Assembly (NCBI GenBank): GCA_910586045.1
Contig: CAJUIH010000111.1
Coordinates: 1-10,102, forward strand
Direction: 5' to 3'
Length of the DNA stretch: 10,102 nucleotides
Origin: an uncultured Eubacterium sp.
Lineage (GTDB): Bacteria; Bacillota; Clostridia; Lachnospirales; Lachnospiraceae
The translations under genes and the position numbers were made by a program. Shown here piece after piece: positions 1-6,403 of the stretch; the first letter of the stretch is position 1, and each line of letters starts with the position of its first letter. Under the pieces are notes generated by a model. That model ran no database searches. It was given only the letters and a program-made list of their open reading frames with translations, and was not told where the DNA came from.

Positions 1-1
1 T

Positions 2-97
2 GGCCCGCCGTTTATCGGGTTTATTGTGCAGTATTCAATCACCGAATATATAGAAAAAGGAGAGTATTATGCGAAAAAATCCATACTCATTTTCTGA
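2..97 (+). CDS. possible 3' end of an upstream gene (partial)
   Basis: The reading frame starting at base 2 is open from the window edge to a TGA at 95-97. It would encode about 31 residues ending KKSILIF. If real, it overlaps the start of the transglutaminase gene by 29 bases, as happens in tightly packed operons. In many Firmicutes the gene before a TgpA-like transglutaminase encodes a DUF58 protein, preceded by a MoxR ATPase, so such a tail would fit. The fragment is too short to assign. A second frame that stops at 51-53 is also possible and would leave a normal gap before the next ribosome binding site. Confidence 0.25.
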   Translation, partial: GPPFIGFIVQYSITEYIEKGEYYAKKSILIF

Positions 98-2687
98 GTC
101 CATATTACGGTCTGTTTTTTTGAGTATACTGACACTGCTGTGTATGCATGCTTCTTTGTATATGGTGCAGGACATTTTTCCGGATTGGCTGGTTTGCGAT
201 CCAGCGCGAAAGTGGATCTATTTGCTTGTGGCGGTTACGGCTGCGGTATATGAAATCGGAATCCGGGCGCTGCCGCGCTTTCACGCGGCGGGCGGTTTTG
301 TGATGGCGGGGATTTATGGGATGGCGGCCTATCGGTACACGGCGCCAAGAAAAATCGATCTGGAGGATGGCGCCTGTGCGTTTGCTTCGCAGTTTTTGGA
401 AAAATACAATAAGCATTTCCACACTTCCTATACGATCTGGAAAGGGAAAGAGGAGCTGCTTGCAGCGTCGTTTGCTTTGCTGGTGCTGGTCGTGGTATTG
501 GGCCTTATGATCCTTGCTTTGATGGTTCAGAAACGGGTTATTTTGCTGCTTTGCCCCGCTGTGGTGCTGTTGGGGGAAATGCTGGTCGGGTATGTGCCGC
601 AGTGGCGGGGGATGGCGCTTTTTTTTGCCGCTGCGCTGCTTAGTATGGCAGGCGAGTGGCCTATGCGCAGGCCTGGAAAAAGGACGCTGCGCGCGCAAAG
701 CGACGGACGCAGCCATAACCATAAGATCCAGACGGCTTTTTTACGCTGGCTGCCGGTGGCGGCGCTTGTTTTGGCGGCGGCTTTCGTTCCGGCAGCCGGA
801 AAGGCGTTTGAAATGCCGGCCGCGCGTATGATGGAAAAAAATCCGCAGGTGAAGAGCTTTCAAAAAAAGCTGGAACAAAATATCGCGGGGCTTGCGTCCC
901 TTTTTTGGGACAAACGCGAAGAAGATATCGATAACCGGGGCCGAGACTATACAGGCAGGGAAGTGATGCGGGTGACGGCCGCAAAACGTCCGGACGGGGA
1001 TGTGCTTTTGAAAGGGTTTTGCGGGTCGGATTATGCGGATGGGCGCTGGACGTATGAGCAGGATAAATTTGAAAAGGCATGCGAACAGGCGGGATATACG
1101 CAGGAAGAAGCGGCACGGCTGCTGCTGCAGGCCGAATACGACAAATTTGCGGATCATGTCAAGCTGGGGTCCTCTGGGCCTTTTTATTCCGTAGTTGCAT
1201 CGGATCAGATGATCCTGCAGGGAGAAGACGACGGGCAGGCCGCAGGCCGTTCCGACGAAACAATGACGGATTATACAATCGCATATACGGGCATCCGCGG
1301 GAAGAACGCCTATCTTCCTTATGTTTTGGACATCTCAGAAAATGAAAGCAGTGAACGCCTGCGGCTATGGGGGGACGCATCGCTGCAAAAGCCATGGGGC
1401 CTTGATCAAATACAGGTTCACGCATGGAAGCAAAAATTGAACGCGGATGCTTATTATATCATCCTGGGTATGGACTGGGGCGCGTATCTGCCGCAGCAGA
1501 AGAAATCCGCGGAACAAAAAAAGAAACAAGAACTGCTGCGCTGGTATCGGGACTATGTCTATCAGACGTATTTGGGCGTGCCGGATGAGGTTGCATTCCT
1601 TGGCCAGATCGAGCAATGGCTGTCCGGGCTTTCCGGTATGACGCAAAGCGGTTATATTGACGATTATATGGACGTTCCGTATGTATACGGATATATCGGG
1701 CAGACGGTTGCCCAGGAGTTGGCGGAGAATTTGGACTATAACCTGCATTTGGATCCGGTTCCGGAGGGCATGGATCCGCTGGATTATTTTGTTATGGAAA
1801 ACAAACAGGGCTATTGCGTGCATTTTGCCAGTACCGCGGCTCTTATTTTGCGGAAAATCGGCATTCCGGCCCGCTATGTATCCGGGTATGTGGCAAAAAA
1901 AGCAGAGTTTCGTCCGGATGGATCCGGTTATACGGCTATCGTCAGGGATTGGCATGCGCATGCCTGGGTGGAGATATATATGGGCGGGACCGGATGGGTT
2001 CCGCTTGATGTGACGCCGCCAAACGGGCAGGAAACACCGCCGGCGCAATCTGATGCGGATCGCGGGGCGGGGACACAGGCGGATGCAGATCATACGGAAC
2101 CGGACGAGGATACGCGGGCAGACGAAGATCTTTCGGAGGATCAAAAAGACCAGGACGAGAAAGAGAACCAAAGCCAGGATGGCCAAAACGGGGAGGCAGG
2201 AAACGGGCAGTCCGGCCTGTGGAATCTGCTGTTAAAAATTTTGGCGGCGCTCCTGTGCCTGTTGTCCGCGGCATGGCTGTTTTATACACTGTACCGCATG
2301 GCCCGCCAGTATGCCGCACAGCCGGTCAAAGATCTGTGGTCCGGCCAATACCGTACGGCGGTGCTGCGTTTGAACCGCAGAATATACCGCAGGCTGTGTC
2401 TGCGCGGAAAGATCCGGCCACGCAGCATGGATGACGCGGGATATGAAAAGGCGCTGGCCGCTGTTTGTACGGATGTAGCAAGGCAGGAGTGGAACCGTTA
2501 TATGCGCATCGTAAGGGAAGCTGTATTTTCGGGGCAGGAGCAGCCGATTACCAAAGCCGACGCTTGTTTTTGCTGTGTCATTTACTGCAGACTGCATAAA
2601 TGGCGAAAGAAGAAAGCAGCCAATAAGAAAAACGCGAAACGGCATCAGACCGGGACTACCTGCGCAAAGAAGATAGAAAATAAATGA
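69..2687 (+). CDS. membrane transglutaminase-like cysteine peptidase, TgpA/DUF3488 type
   Basis: The 872-residue protein has about seven hydrophobic segments (near residues 13-32, 48-66, 72-88, 130-153, 156-174, 181-195, 224-243). A long extracytoplasmic region follows with a transglutaminase-like domain at about 565-655. Its catalytic triad is readable: C583 in GYCVHFAS, H631 in HAHAWVEIY and D647 in PLDVTPP. A very acidic, Gln/Asn-rich linker (about 660-715) leads to a last membrane helix (about 720-741) and a basic cytoplasmic tail resembling the DUF4129 region. This order is that of TgpA-like proteins, which are usually encoded with MoxR and DUF58 genes; their substrates are mostly unknown, probably cell-envelope proteins or peptides. 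The ATG at 69 has an AAGGAGA ribosome binding site at 57-63. No clear terminator follows. Family assignment is strong and the cellular role is not known. Confidence 0.93.
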   Translation: MRKNPYSFSESILRSVFLSILTLLCMHASLYMVQDIFPDWLVCDPARKWIYLLVAVTAAVYEIGIRALPRFHAAGGFVMAGIYGMAAYRYTAPRKIDLEDGACAFASQFLEKYNKHFHTSYTIWKGKEELLAASFALLVLVVVLGLMILALMVQKRVILLLCPAVVLLGEMLVGYVPQWRGMALFFAAALLSMAGEWPMRRPGKRTLRAQSDGRSHNHKIQTAFLRWLPVAALVLAAAFVPAAGKAFEMPAARMMEKNPQVKSFQKKLEQNIAGLASLFWDKREEDIDNRGRDYTGREVMRVTAAKRPDGDVLLKGFCGSDYADGRWTYEQDKFEKACEQAGYTQEEAARLLLQAEYDKFADHVKLGSSGPFYSVVASDQMILQGEDDGQAAGRSDETMTDYTIAYTGIRGKNAYLPYVLDISENESSERLRLWGDASLQKPWGLDQIQVHAWKQKLNADAYYIILGMDWGAYLPQQKKSAEQKKKQELLRWYRDYVYQTYLGVPDEVAFLGQIEQWLSGLSGMTQSGYIDDYMDVPYVYGYIGQTVAQELAENLDYNLHLDPVPEGMDPLDYFVMENKQGYCVHFASTAALILRKIGIPARYVSGYVAKKAEFRPDGSGYTAIVRDWHAHAWVEIYMGGTGWVPLDVTPPNGQETPPAQSDADRGAGTQADADHTEPDEDTRADEDLSEDQKDQDEKENQSQDGQNGEAGNGQSGLWNLLLKILAALLCLLSAAWLFYTLYRMARQYAAQPVKDLWSGQYRTAVLRLNRRIYRRLCLRGKIRPRSMDDAGYEKALAAVCTDVARQEWNRYMRIVREAVFSGQEQPITKADACFCCVIYCRLHKWRKKKAANKKNAKRHQTGTTCAKKIENK

Positions 2688-2705
2688 AAAAATAGATATT
2701 TGCGG

Positions 2706-2736
2706 TTGAATGTTTATGTACATAAACCGATATAAA
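2706..2736 (+). promoter_or_regulatory. probable promoter of the repressor-protease cluster
   Basis: A -35-like TTGAAT lies at 2706-2711. The -10 is either GATATA at 2729-2734 (17-base spacer) or TATAAA at 2731-2736 (19-base spacer). The spacer is almost filled by a perfect palindrome. This is the only good promoter-like sequence between the transglutaminase stop and the repressor start. Overlap of operator and promoter is the usual arrangement for BlaI/MecI-type autoregulation. Confidence 0.6.
2712..2727. promoter_or_regulatory. predicted operator for the BlaI-type repressor (16-bp perfect palindrome)
   Basis: GTTTATGTACATAAAC is its own reverse complement. It is built on ACAT/ATGT half-sites, as in known BlaI/MecI/CopY operators with TACA and TGTA halves, although the core order TGTACA differs from the textbook TACATATGTA. 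It sits inside the promoter spacer, so a bound dimer would block RNA polymerase. The dyad is seen directly; binding by the adjacent repressor is inferred. Confidence 0.7.
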
Positions 2737-2742
2737 CAACAA

Positions 2743-2759
2743 GGATATCCGCGATATCG
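2743..2759 (+). repeat. paired GATATC palindromes in the repressor leader
   Basis: Two short perfect palindromes, GGATATCC (2743-2750) and CGATATCG (2752-2759), are separated by one base. The two GATATC cores (2744-2749 and 2753-2758) could pair as a 6-bp hairpin with a 3-base loop just before the ribosome binding site at 2761. They could be a second protein-binding site or a leader hairpin. No function is demonstrated by the sequence. Confidence 0.45.
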
Positions 2760-2773
2760 TAGGAGGTATTCGA

Positions 2774-3169
2774 ATGGGGGAAACAACACCGAGCGAAACA
2801 GAATGGCTGATTATGGAAGTAATCTGGAACGCGGGCAGGGATATTACCGCGTCGGAGGTGATTGAACGTCTGAAAGGTTCCCTGGATGTAAGCGCGCGGA
2901 CAATCCGGGTACTGATTAACCGTTTGCTGGCCAAAGGGATTATCGGATATGAAGTGGATCAGAAGGATTCTCGCATTTACCATTATTATGTGGTGAAATC
3001 GAAAGAAGAGTGCCTGAAAGAAAAACAAGACCGGTTTGTACGGCATTATTTTGGCGGCAGCCATTCTTTGGCGGTTGCGAGCTTTCTCGAACAGGCGCCG
3101 CTAAACAGGGAACAGATTTTGGAATTGGAACAGATTGTAGAAAAATTAAAAGATGAGAACAATGGTTGA
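2774..3169 (+). CDS. BlaI/MecI-family winged-helix transcriptional repressor
   Basis: The 131-residue protein has the length and sequence pattern of BlaI/MecI repressors. It opens with SETEWLIMEVIWN, has a winged-helix DNA-binding domain over about residues 5-75 (recognition region VSARTIRVLINRLLAKG, wing QKDSRIYHYY), and ends in a helical dimerization tail (about 80-131) with the typical REQILELEQIVEKLK pattern. Such dimers repress their own operon and are inactivated when a partner M56 protease is activated. The start is set by AGGAGGT at 2761-2767, six bases before the ATG. Its stop lies 17 bases into the next gene, so the pair is translationally coupled. A resistance target cannot be claimed because no beta-lactamase or PBP gene is present in the window. 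Confidence 0.95.
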   Translation: MGETTPSETEWLIMEVIWNAGRDITASEVIERLKGSLDVSARTIRVLINRLLAKGIIGYEVDQKDSRIYHYYVVKSKEECLKEKQDRFVRHYFGGSHSLAVASFLEQAPLNREQILELEQIVEKLKDENNG

Positions 3170-4535
3170 ATTTACACTTGTTTACAGTATGGCAAAGGTG
3201 GTCCGTGTGATGGCCGCAGGTACGGTTTTTATGACGGCGGCGTTGCTTGTCTGCCGTTTCGCGGACCGCGGGCATTGGCGGTTCAAGCTTGGAATGCTCT
3301 GCCTGGTGCCGTTAGCATGTCTGACGGCTTATTCCAAAATATTTTACACAGGAAAAATAGTCTGGTTTACAGGATTTACCCAACAGATGATCAGCAAAGA
3401 GCTGGCGGTTTGTTATTTTAGCGCCGCGGGGGTACTGGCGCTGCGTAATTACTGGATGGGCAGGCGTCTGCGGCGCAGGCTGTGCCGGATGCAGCGTATG
3501 GACGATCCGGCGCTTCCGGCGGGCTGGCGGCGGTGGATGGAGGAAACGCCTGCGGCGGACGCGCGGCGGATCCCGCGCGCGGCACCTGCGGGCGCCTGGC
3601 GGAAGCTGCGGACATGCGGGGTACATCTGTGCGGGCTGTTTCATAGAAAGAGCCCTAAGATACAAGTCTATGTAACGGATGATAACAGCAGCGGGCCATT
3701 TGCCGGAGGGGTTTTAAAACCTTATATAGTAATTCCGCGGCGTCTGATAGAAAGCCTGACCGAAGAAGAGTTTTCCGCGATTTTGTATCATGAAGCGCTG
3801 CATCTGCGCCTGGGCCATGTGATTTTGCTGCATATTTTCGCGGCGTTGAAAATCGTATGGTGGATACATCCGTTTATTTATTTGTGTGACCGCGCGCTGC
3901 GGGAAAACATAGAATACAGCAGCGACGAAGGAAGCCTTTCTTATGGCGCGTTGTCCGTCTATGCATACGCGACCGTAATGTTAAAGACCCTGTACTGCAA
4001 AAACGAGGGCCGCTGTATAGGGGCAGGCGTGACAACGTTTGCGCCGGGCAGTTACCAGATTTTGAAAAACCGTATGGAAAAACTCGGGACCTTTCATCCG
4101 AATCCGCATGCCGGGATGGAGTATCAAAAGAAAAAAAAGCGCCTGCACCGTGCGGTTGGCCTCTTCGTTTCTTCCGGCGCGCTTTTGCTGCTTTTGACCT
4201 GCTATCCGAGATTTACAAAACTAAAAGAAATAGCCGTATACGACGACCAATTAAAACCGGTTACGTTCGACCTGGCTGCGGAAGGGATTCATGTGCAGGC
4301 GGAAGAAGAAAAATTTCAGATTAGTAAGGAGGAGTTTCAAAAACTGGTCGCCAGGCATAGGCCGAAAGGGGAATATCTGGTATTCAGCTATGATACCATT
4401 ATGAAAGTACCGGGCGTGGGCGGCGGTGGGCAGGCTGTTATGGTCAATATGGAAGATCCGTCGGATGTGTTTATAATCGGACGTTATACATGGAAAGACA
4501 GGGTCAAACTATTTATGATGAAATATTTCATGTAA
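3153..4535 (+). CDS. BlaR1/MecR1-like M56 membrane metalloprotease lacking a penicillin-binding sensor
   Basis: This 460-residue protein is the probable signal transducer for the overlapping repressor gene. Hydrophobic segments lie near residues 8-36, 44-65, 82-99, 220-240 and 337-357. The zinc site of M56 peptidases is visible: H213-E214-A-L-H217 in YHEALHLRLGH, with a likely third ligand E254 in IEYSSDEGSL, 41 residues downstream. After the last helix only about 100 extracytoplasmic residues follow. They show no SxxK or other penicillin-binding motif, unlike the ~250-residue sensor of classical BlaR1. The stimulus is therefore probably not a covalently bound beta-lactam. The ATG at 3153 gives a 17-base overlap with the repressor gene; the ATG at 3162 is an alternative. 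Neither has a strong ribosome binding site, consistent with coupling. Confidence 0.92.
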   Translation: MRTMVEFTLVYSMAKVVRVMAAGTVFMTAALLVCRFADRGHWRFKLGMLCLVPLACLTAYSKIFYTGKIVWFTGFTQQMISKELAVCYFSAAGVLALRNYWMGRRLRRRLCRMQRMDDPALPAGWRRWMEETPAADARRIPRAAPAGAWRKLRTCGVHLCGLFHRKSPKIQVYVTDDNSSGPFAGGVLKPYIVIPRRLIESLTEEEFSAILYHEALHLRLGHVILLHIFAALKIVWWIHPFIYLCDRALRENIEYSSDEGSLSYGALSVYAYATVMLKTLYCKNEGRCIGAGVTTFAPGSYQILKNRMEKLGTFHPNPHAGMEYQKKKKRLHRAVGLFVSSGALLLLLTCYPRFTKLKEIAVYDDQLKPVTFDLAAEGIHVQAEEEKFQISKEEFQKLVARHRPKGEYLVFSYDTIMKVPGVGGGGQAVMVNMEDPSDVFIIGRYTWKDRVKLFMMKYFM

Positions 4536-4581
4536 CAGGCGGTGTAGTTGGCGGGACGTTTTGAAGAAAGGAGCATCAAAT

Positions 4582-5217
4582 ATGACAGTAAACATGCAGA
4601 ATATAGGAAACGCGCTTTACTGCGGCGGTATGGGCGGCGGGCGAAAGAGCACGCAGGAGAAAATGGAGCGGCAGCAAAAATGCGAGAGCCAGGTGGATTT
4701 TTTCGAAAAGCAGAAAGAAAATCTAAAAAACATGCAGTGCGCCAGCCTGGAGGAAATTGCAAGGAAGCTGGAAATGTTCCATTCCTATGAAGACCAAATT
4801 GCGGCGGCAAAGAAACAGTATAACAACAGCCAGATGGCGCATGTATTAGACGAAGCAAAAGAGATCGGCGATCAGATCGCAAAAGCGGCAGAAAAGCTGG
4901 AACCGAAAACACCCGAAGAACGCCGGGAAGAGATGGCCGAAGAAGCGGCAGGAACCGAAGAAGAGAGCAATGGACTTCTGGACGAGATTATGGAAGAAAT
5001 CGAAGAAACTCTGGAAGAAACAATGGAAAAAACAATGGAAGAAACGCAGGAGGAGCTGGAAGAGGCAGCAAAAGATCTGGCCGGAGAAAACCAGTCTGCG
5101 CTGGATCAGCAGGCCGGACAGATCGAAAAACTGCAGGAAGAAAAAATACAGGCCGCAACGTTTCGGTCGGACGATTTGTGGGAGAGATGGGCGCGGCATA
5201 TTGATTACCAGGTGTAG
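4582..5217 (+). CDS. glutamate-rich coiled-coil protein of unknown function
   Basis: I do not recognise this 211-residue protein. It begins MTVNMQNIGNALYCGGMGGG, a short Gly-rich head with one Cys, and then becomes almost entirely charged helix. The stretch from about residue 20 to 190 is rich in Glu, Lys, Gln and Ala, and about residues 110-165 are an acidic block with repeated EE-x-EET and EETME units. It has no signal peptide or membrane segment and ends in an aromatic, basic tail (LWERWARHIDYQV). The start at 4582 is chosen because AAAGGAG at 4567-4573 is eight bases upstream; the in-frame TTG at 4561 overlaps that site. It lies 46 bases after the M56 protease on the same strand with no terminator between, so it is probably co-transcribed and under the same repressor. 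Function, including any role as structural protein or effector, is open. Confidence 0.85.
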   Translation: MTVNMQNIGNALYCGGMGGGRKSTQEKMERQQKCESQVDFFEKQKENLKNMQCASLEEIARKLEMFHSYEDQIAAAKKQYNNSQMAHVLDEAKEIGDQIAKAAEKLEPKTPEERREEMAEEAAGTEEESNGLLDEIMEEIEETLEETMEKTMEETQEELEEAAKDLAGENQSALDQQAGQIEKLQEEKIQAATFRSDDLWERWARHIDYQV

Positions 5218-5240
5218 GGGTATAAAACATTCGTTTACAG

Positions 5241-5268
5241 AGGAGGCAGAGATGGGGTTCTGTCTCCT
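5241..5268 (+). repeat. 10-bp stem-loop between convergent genes
   Basis: AGGAGGCAGA (5241-5250) pairs with TCTGTCTCCT (5259-5268) around an 8-base loop, all ten pairs forming if one G-U is allowed. It lies between the end of the coiled-coil gene and the end of the convergent broken gene, where a terminator is expected. No run of T follows on either strand, so it is not a classical intrinsic terminator. Confidence 0.6.
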
Positions 5269-5311
5269 ACCGATTAAAAATTCTACGATTTCATTCGATA
5301 ACCGCAAATGA
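5252..5311 (+). CDS. possible 19-residue small ORF
   Basis: An ATG at 5252 follows a perfect AGGAGG (5241-5246) at five-base spacing and opens a 19-codon frame (MGFCLLPIKNSTISFDNRK) ending at TGA 5309-5311. The ribosome binding site and start are buried in the stem-loop at 5241-5268, and the end overlaps the convergent broken gene antisense. It may be a real leader peptide, the start of a gene lost when foreign DNA inserted here, or chance. No homology is recognised. Confidence 0.2.
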   Translation: MGFCLLPIKNSTISFDNRK

Positions 5312-6347
5312 TTTGCAGGACATCGTAGCTTTTCTTCCATATGAGATTTCGCCTACAATTTCTACATGGCATCCTCTTTCGTGCGCTTTAATAGCCTGAT
5401 CGTATTCCGTTTTGTTCAACTGAGCGGTGAAGGTTTTGGCTTTATCATTCGCGTCTAAATATACAACTGTAATCTTTCCGATTTCCCGTTTCGAAACATC
5501 TGGAGAGGATTCTAATTTCTTAATCCTGCCGATAATTCTTGCTGCCTTGATTTGCCTCGTCTTTGAGTTTTGCAATGAGTTGTTTCAATTGGCTGGTAAT
5601 AATCATGTGTAAGTAATATCCTGTTTTGAATCCTGTTCGTGTTTTTCACGACCGGAGACCGCTCAGCGATAAACTCCATATCTGTATCGGTTGAATCCAG
5701 GGTAAGGCCGCCTAATGCCTCATAAAAGTTTGCACTAATCGTCTGGCCTTTGTCCTGCGAGATTAGTTGATCTATTTCGCCATTATCAATTTTACTTTTA
5801 ATAAAAGAGATATTTCTCATAACGCGGTTTGTTACTTGTCGGGTTAGAGAATTTGCACACTGTTCCTCATCGGAAAAAATGCTCAATTGTTTGAAATCTT
5901 CATTTTTATCAAGTTCCGCAAACGGGCATACTACCGGTACGACATAACTGCCTATTTCTGTCTGCCCAAACCTGCAGTTCGATAAAAATTTAAAAACACG
6001 ATCATCCATTCTACCCTGGTGATATTTTCTAGGATGTAGAATATCGAGTGCTGTTGCCGCTAATAATTTTTTTGCGTTTTCATAGATACGGATCGCATCA
6101 TCAAACAATATATTTCCCATTTCAATGTCTTTTTTTCTAAACGTACTTTTAAAATATCTGTATTAGGATTCAAAAGATACAGCATAACCTGCTCAACAGA
6201 TTTATGCTCTGCTTCGGCAACTGTCACAACCGCTTGGTACATTGCTTCTTTATAATCATGCAGTTTTTTTCTAGAGGAATAACAACTTGGAAAACATCAT
6301 CTTTGTTTTCATATTGAAAAATTTTTATATAAGGTCTTTACTTTCAT
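5291..6347 (-). pseudogene. frameshifted accessory gene, uncharacterised ~351-residue protein
   Basis: One protein is scattered over several minus-strand frames. Correcting five single-base indels rebuilds it from ATG 6347 to TGA 5291: one extra base in plus-strand A5 6317-6321, a base missing in each of the T7 runs 6264-6270 and 6130-6136, an extra base in T3 5583-5585, and an extra base in CC 5545-5546. The net change gives exactly 352 codons with the stop. Restored junctions read smoothly (LEKKDIEMGN, YQPIEQLIAKLK, ANQAARIIGR). Key parts are a central CRFGQTEIGSYVVPVV and a C-terminal beta-rich, OB-fold-like stretch (GKITVVYLDAND to VEIVGEISYG). From memory, the GQTExGSYVV core with this tail occurs in an unnamed bacterial family; I cannot verify this. 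G+C looks lower than in the neighbours, suggesting acquisition. No substitution-derived stop is seen. Confidence 0.85.
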
Positions 6348-6377
6348 TTGTGTTCTTTGCACTGTGCATTTCCTTAC

Positions 6378-6403
6378 AGTATATCATTTTTTGAGGGAGT
6401 CAA
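6378..6403 (-). promoter_or_regulatory. possible promoter of the broken gene
   Basis: On the minus strand an extended -10, TGATATACT (hexamer 6383-6378), lies about 30 bases upstream of the ATG at 6347. A TTGACT -35-like element lies at 6403-6398, overlapping the stop of the MutS-like gene. The 14-base spacer is short, so the extended -10 would have to compensate. The alternative is read-through from the upstream gene. Confidence 0.3.

Noticed and set aside
105..722. Long minus-strand open frame opposite the transglutaminase gene
   Set aside because: Its composition (Arg, His, Gln and Pro rich) is that of an antisense shadow and it lies fully opposite a well-supported gene.
1365..2186. 273-codon minus-strand open frame
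   Set aside because: It is antisense to the catalytic domain and acidic linker of the transglutaminase gene and has no ribosome binding site or recognisable domain.
3153..4535. Calling the pair a beta-lactam resistance system
   Set aside because: There is no penicillin-binding sensor domain and no beta-lactamase or PBP gene in the window.
4846..5340. Phe/Leu-rich minus-strand frame opposite the coiled-coil gene
   Set aside because: The Phe/Leu runs are the complement of repeated GAA and GAG Glu codons; it is a shadow.
5291..6242. Three or four separate small genes on the minus strand
   Set aside because: The fragments join into one smooth protein after single-base corrections at homopolymer or repeat positions, and the internal ATGs have no ribosome binding sites.
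5291..6347. Programmed ribosomal frameshifting as explanation for the split frames
   Set aside because: Five separate shifts of both signs would be needed, so indel damage or local assembly error is simpler.
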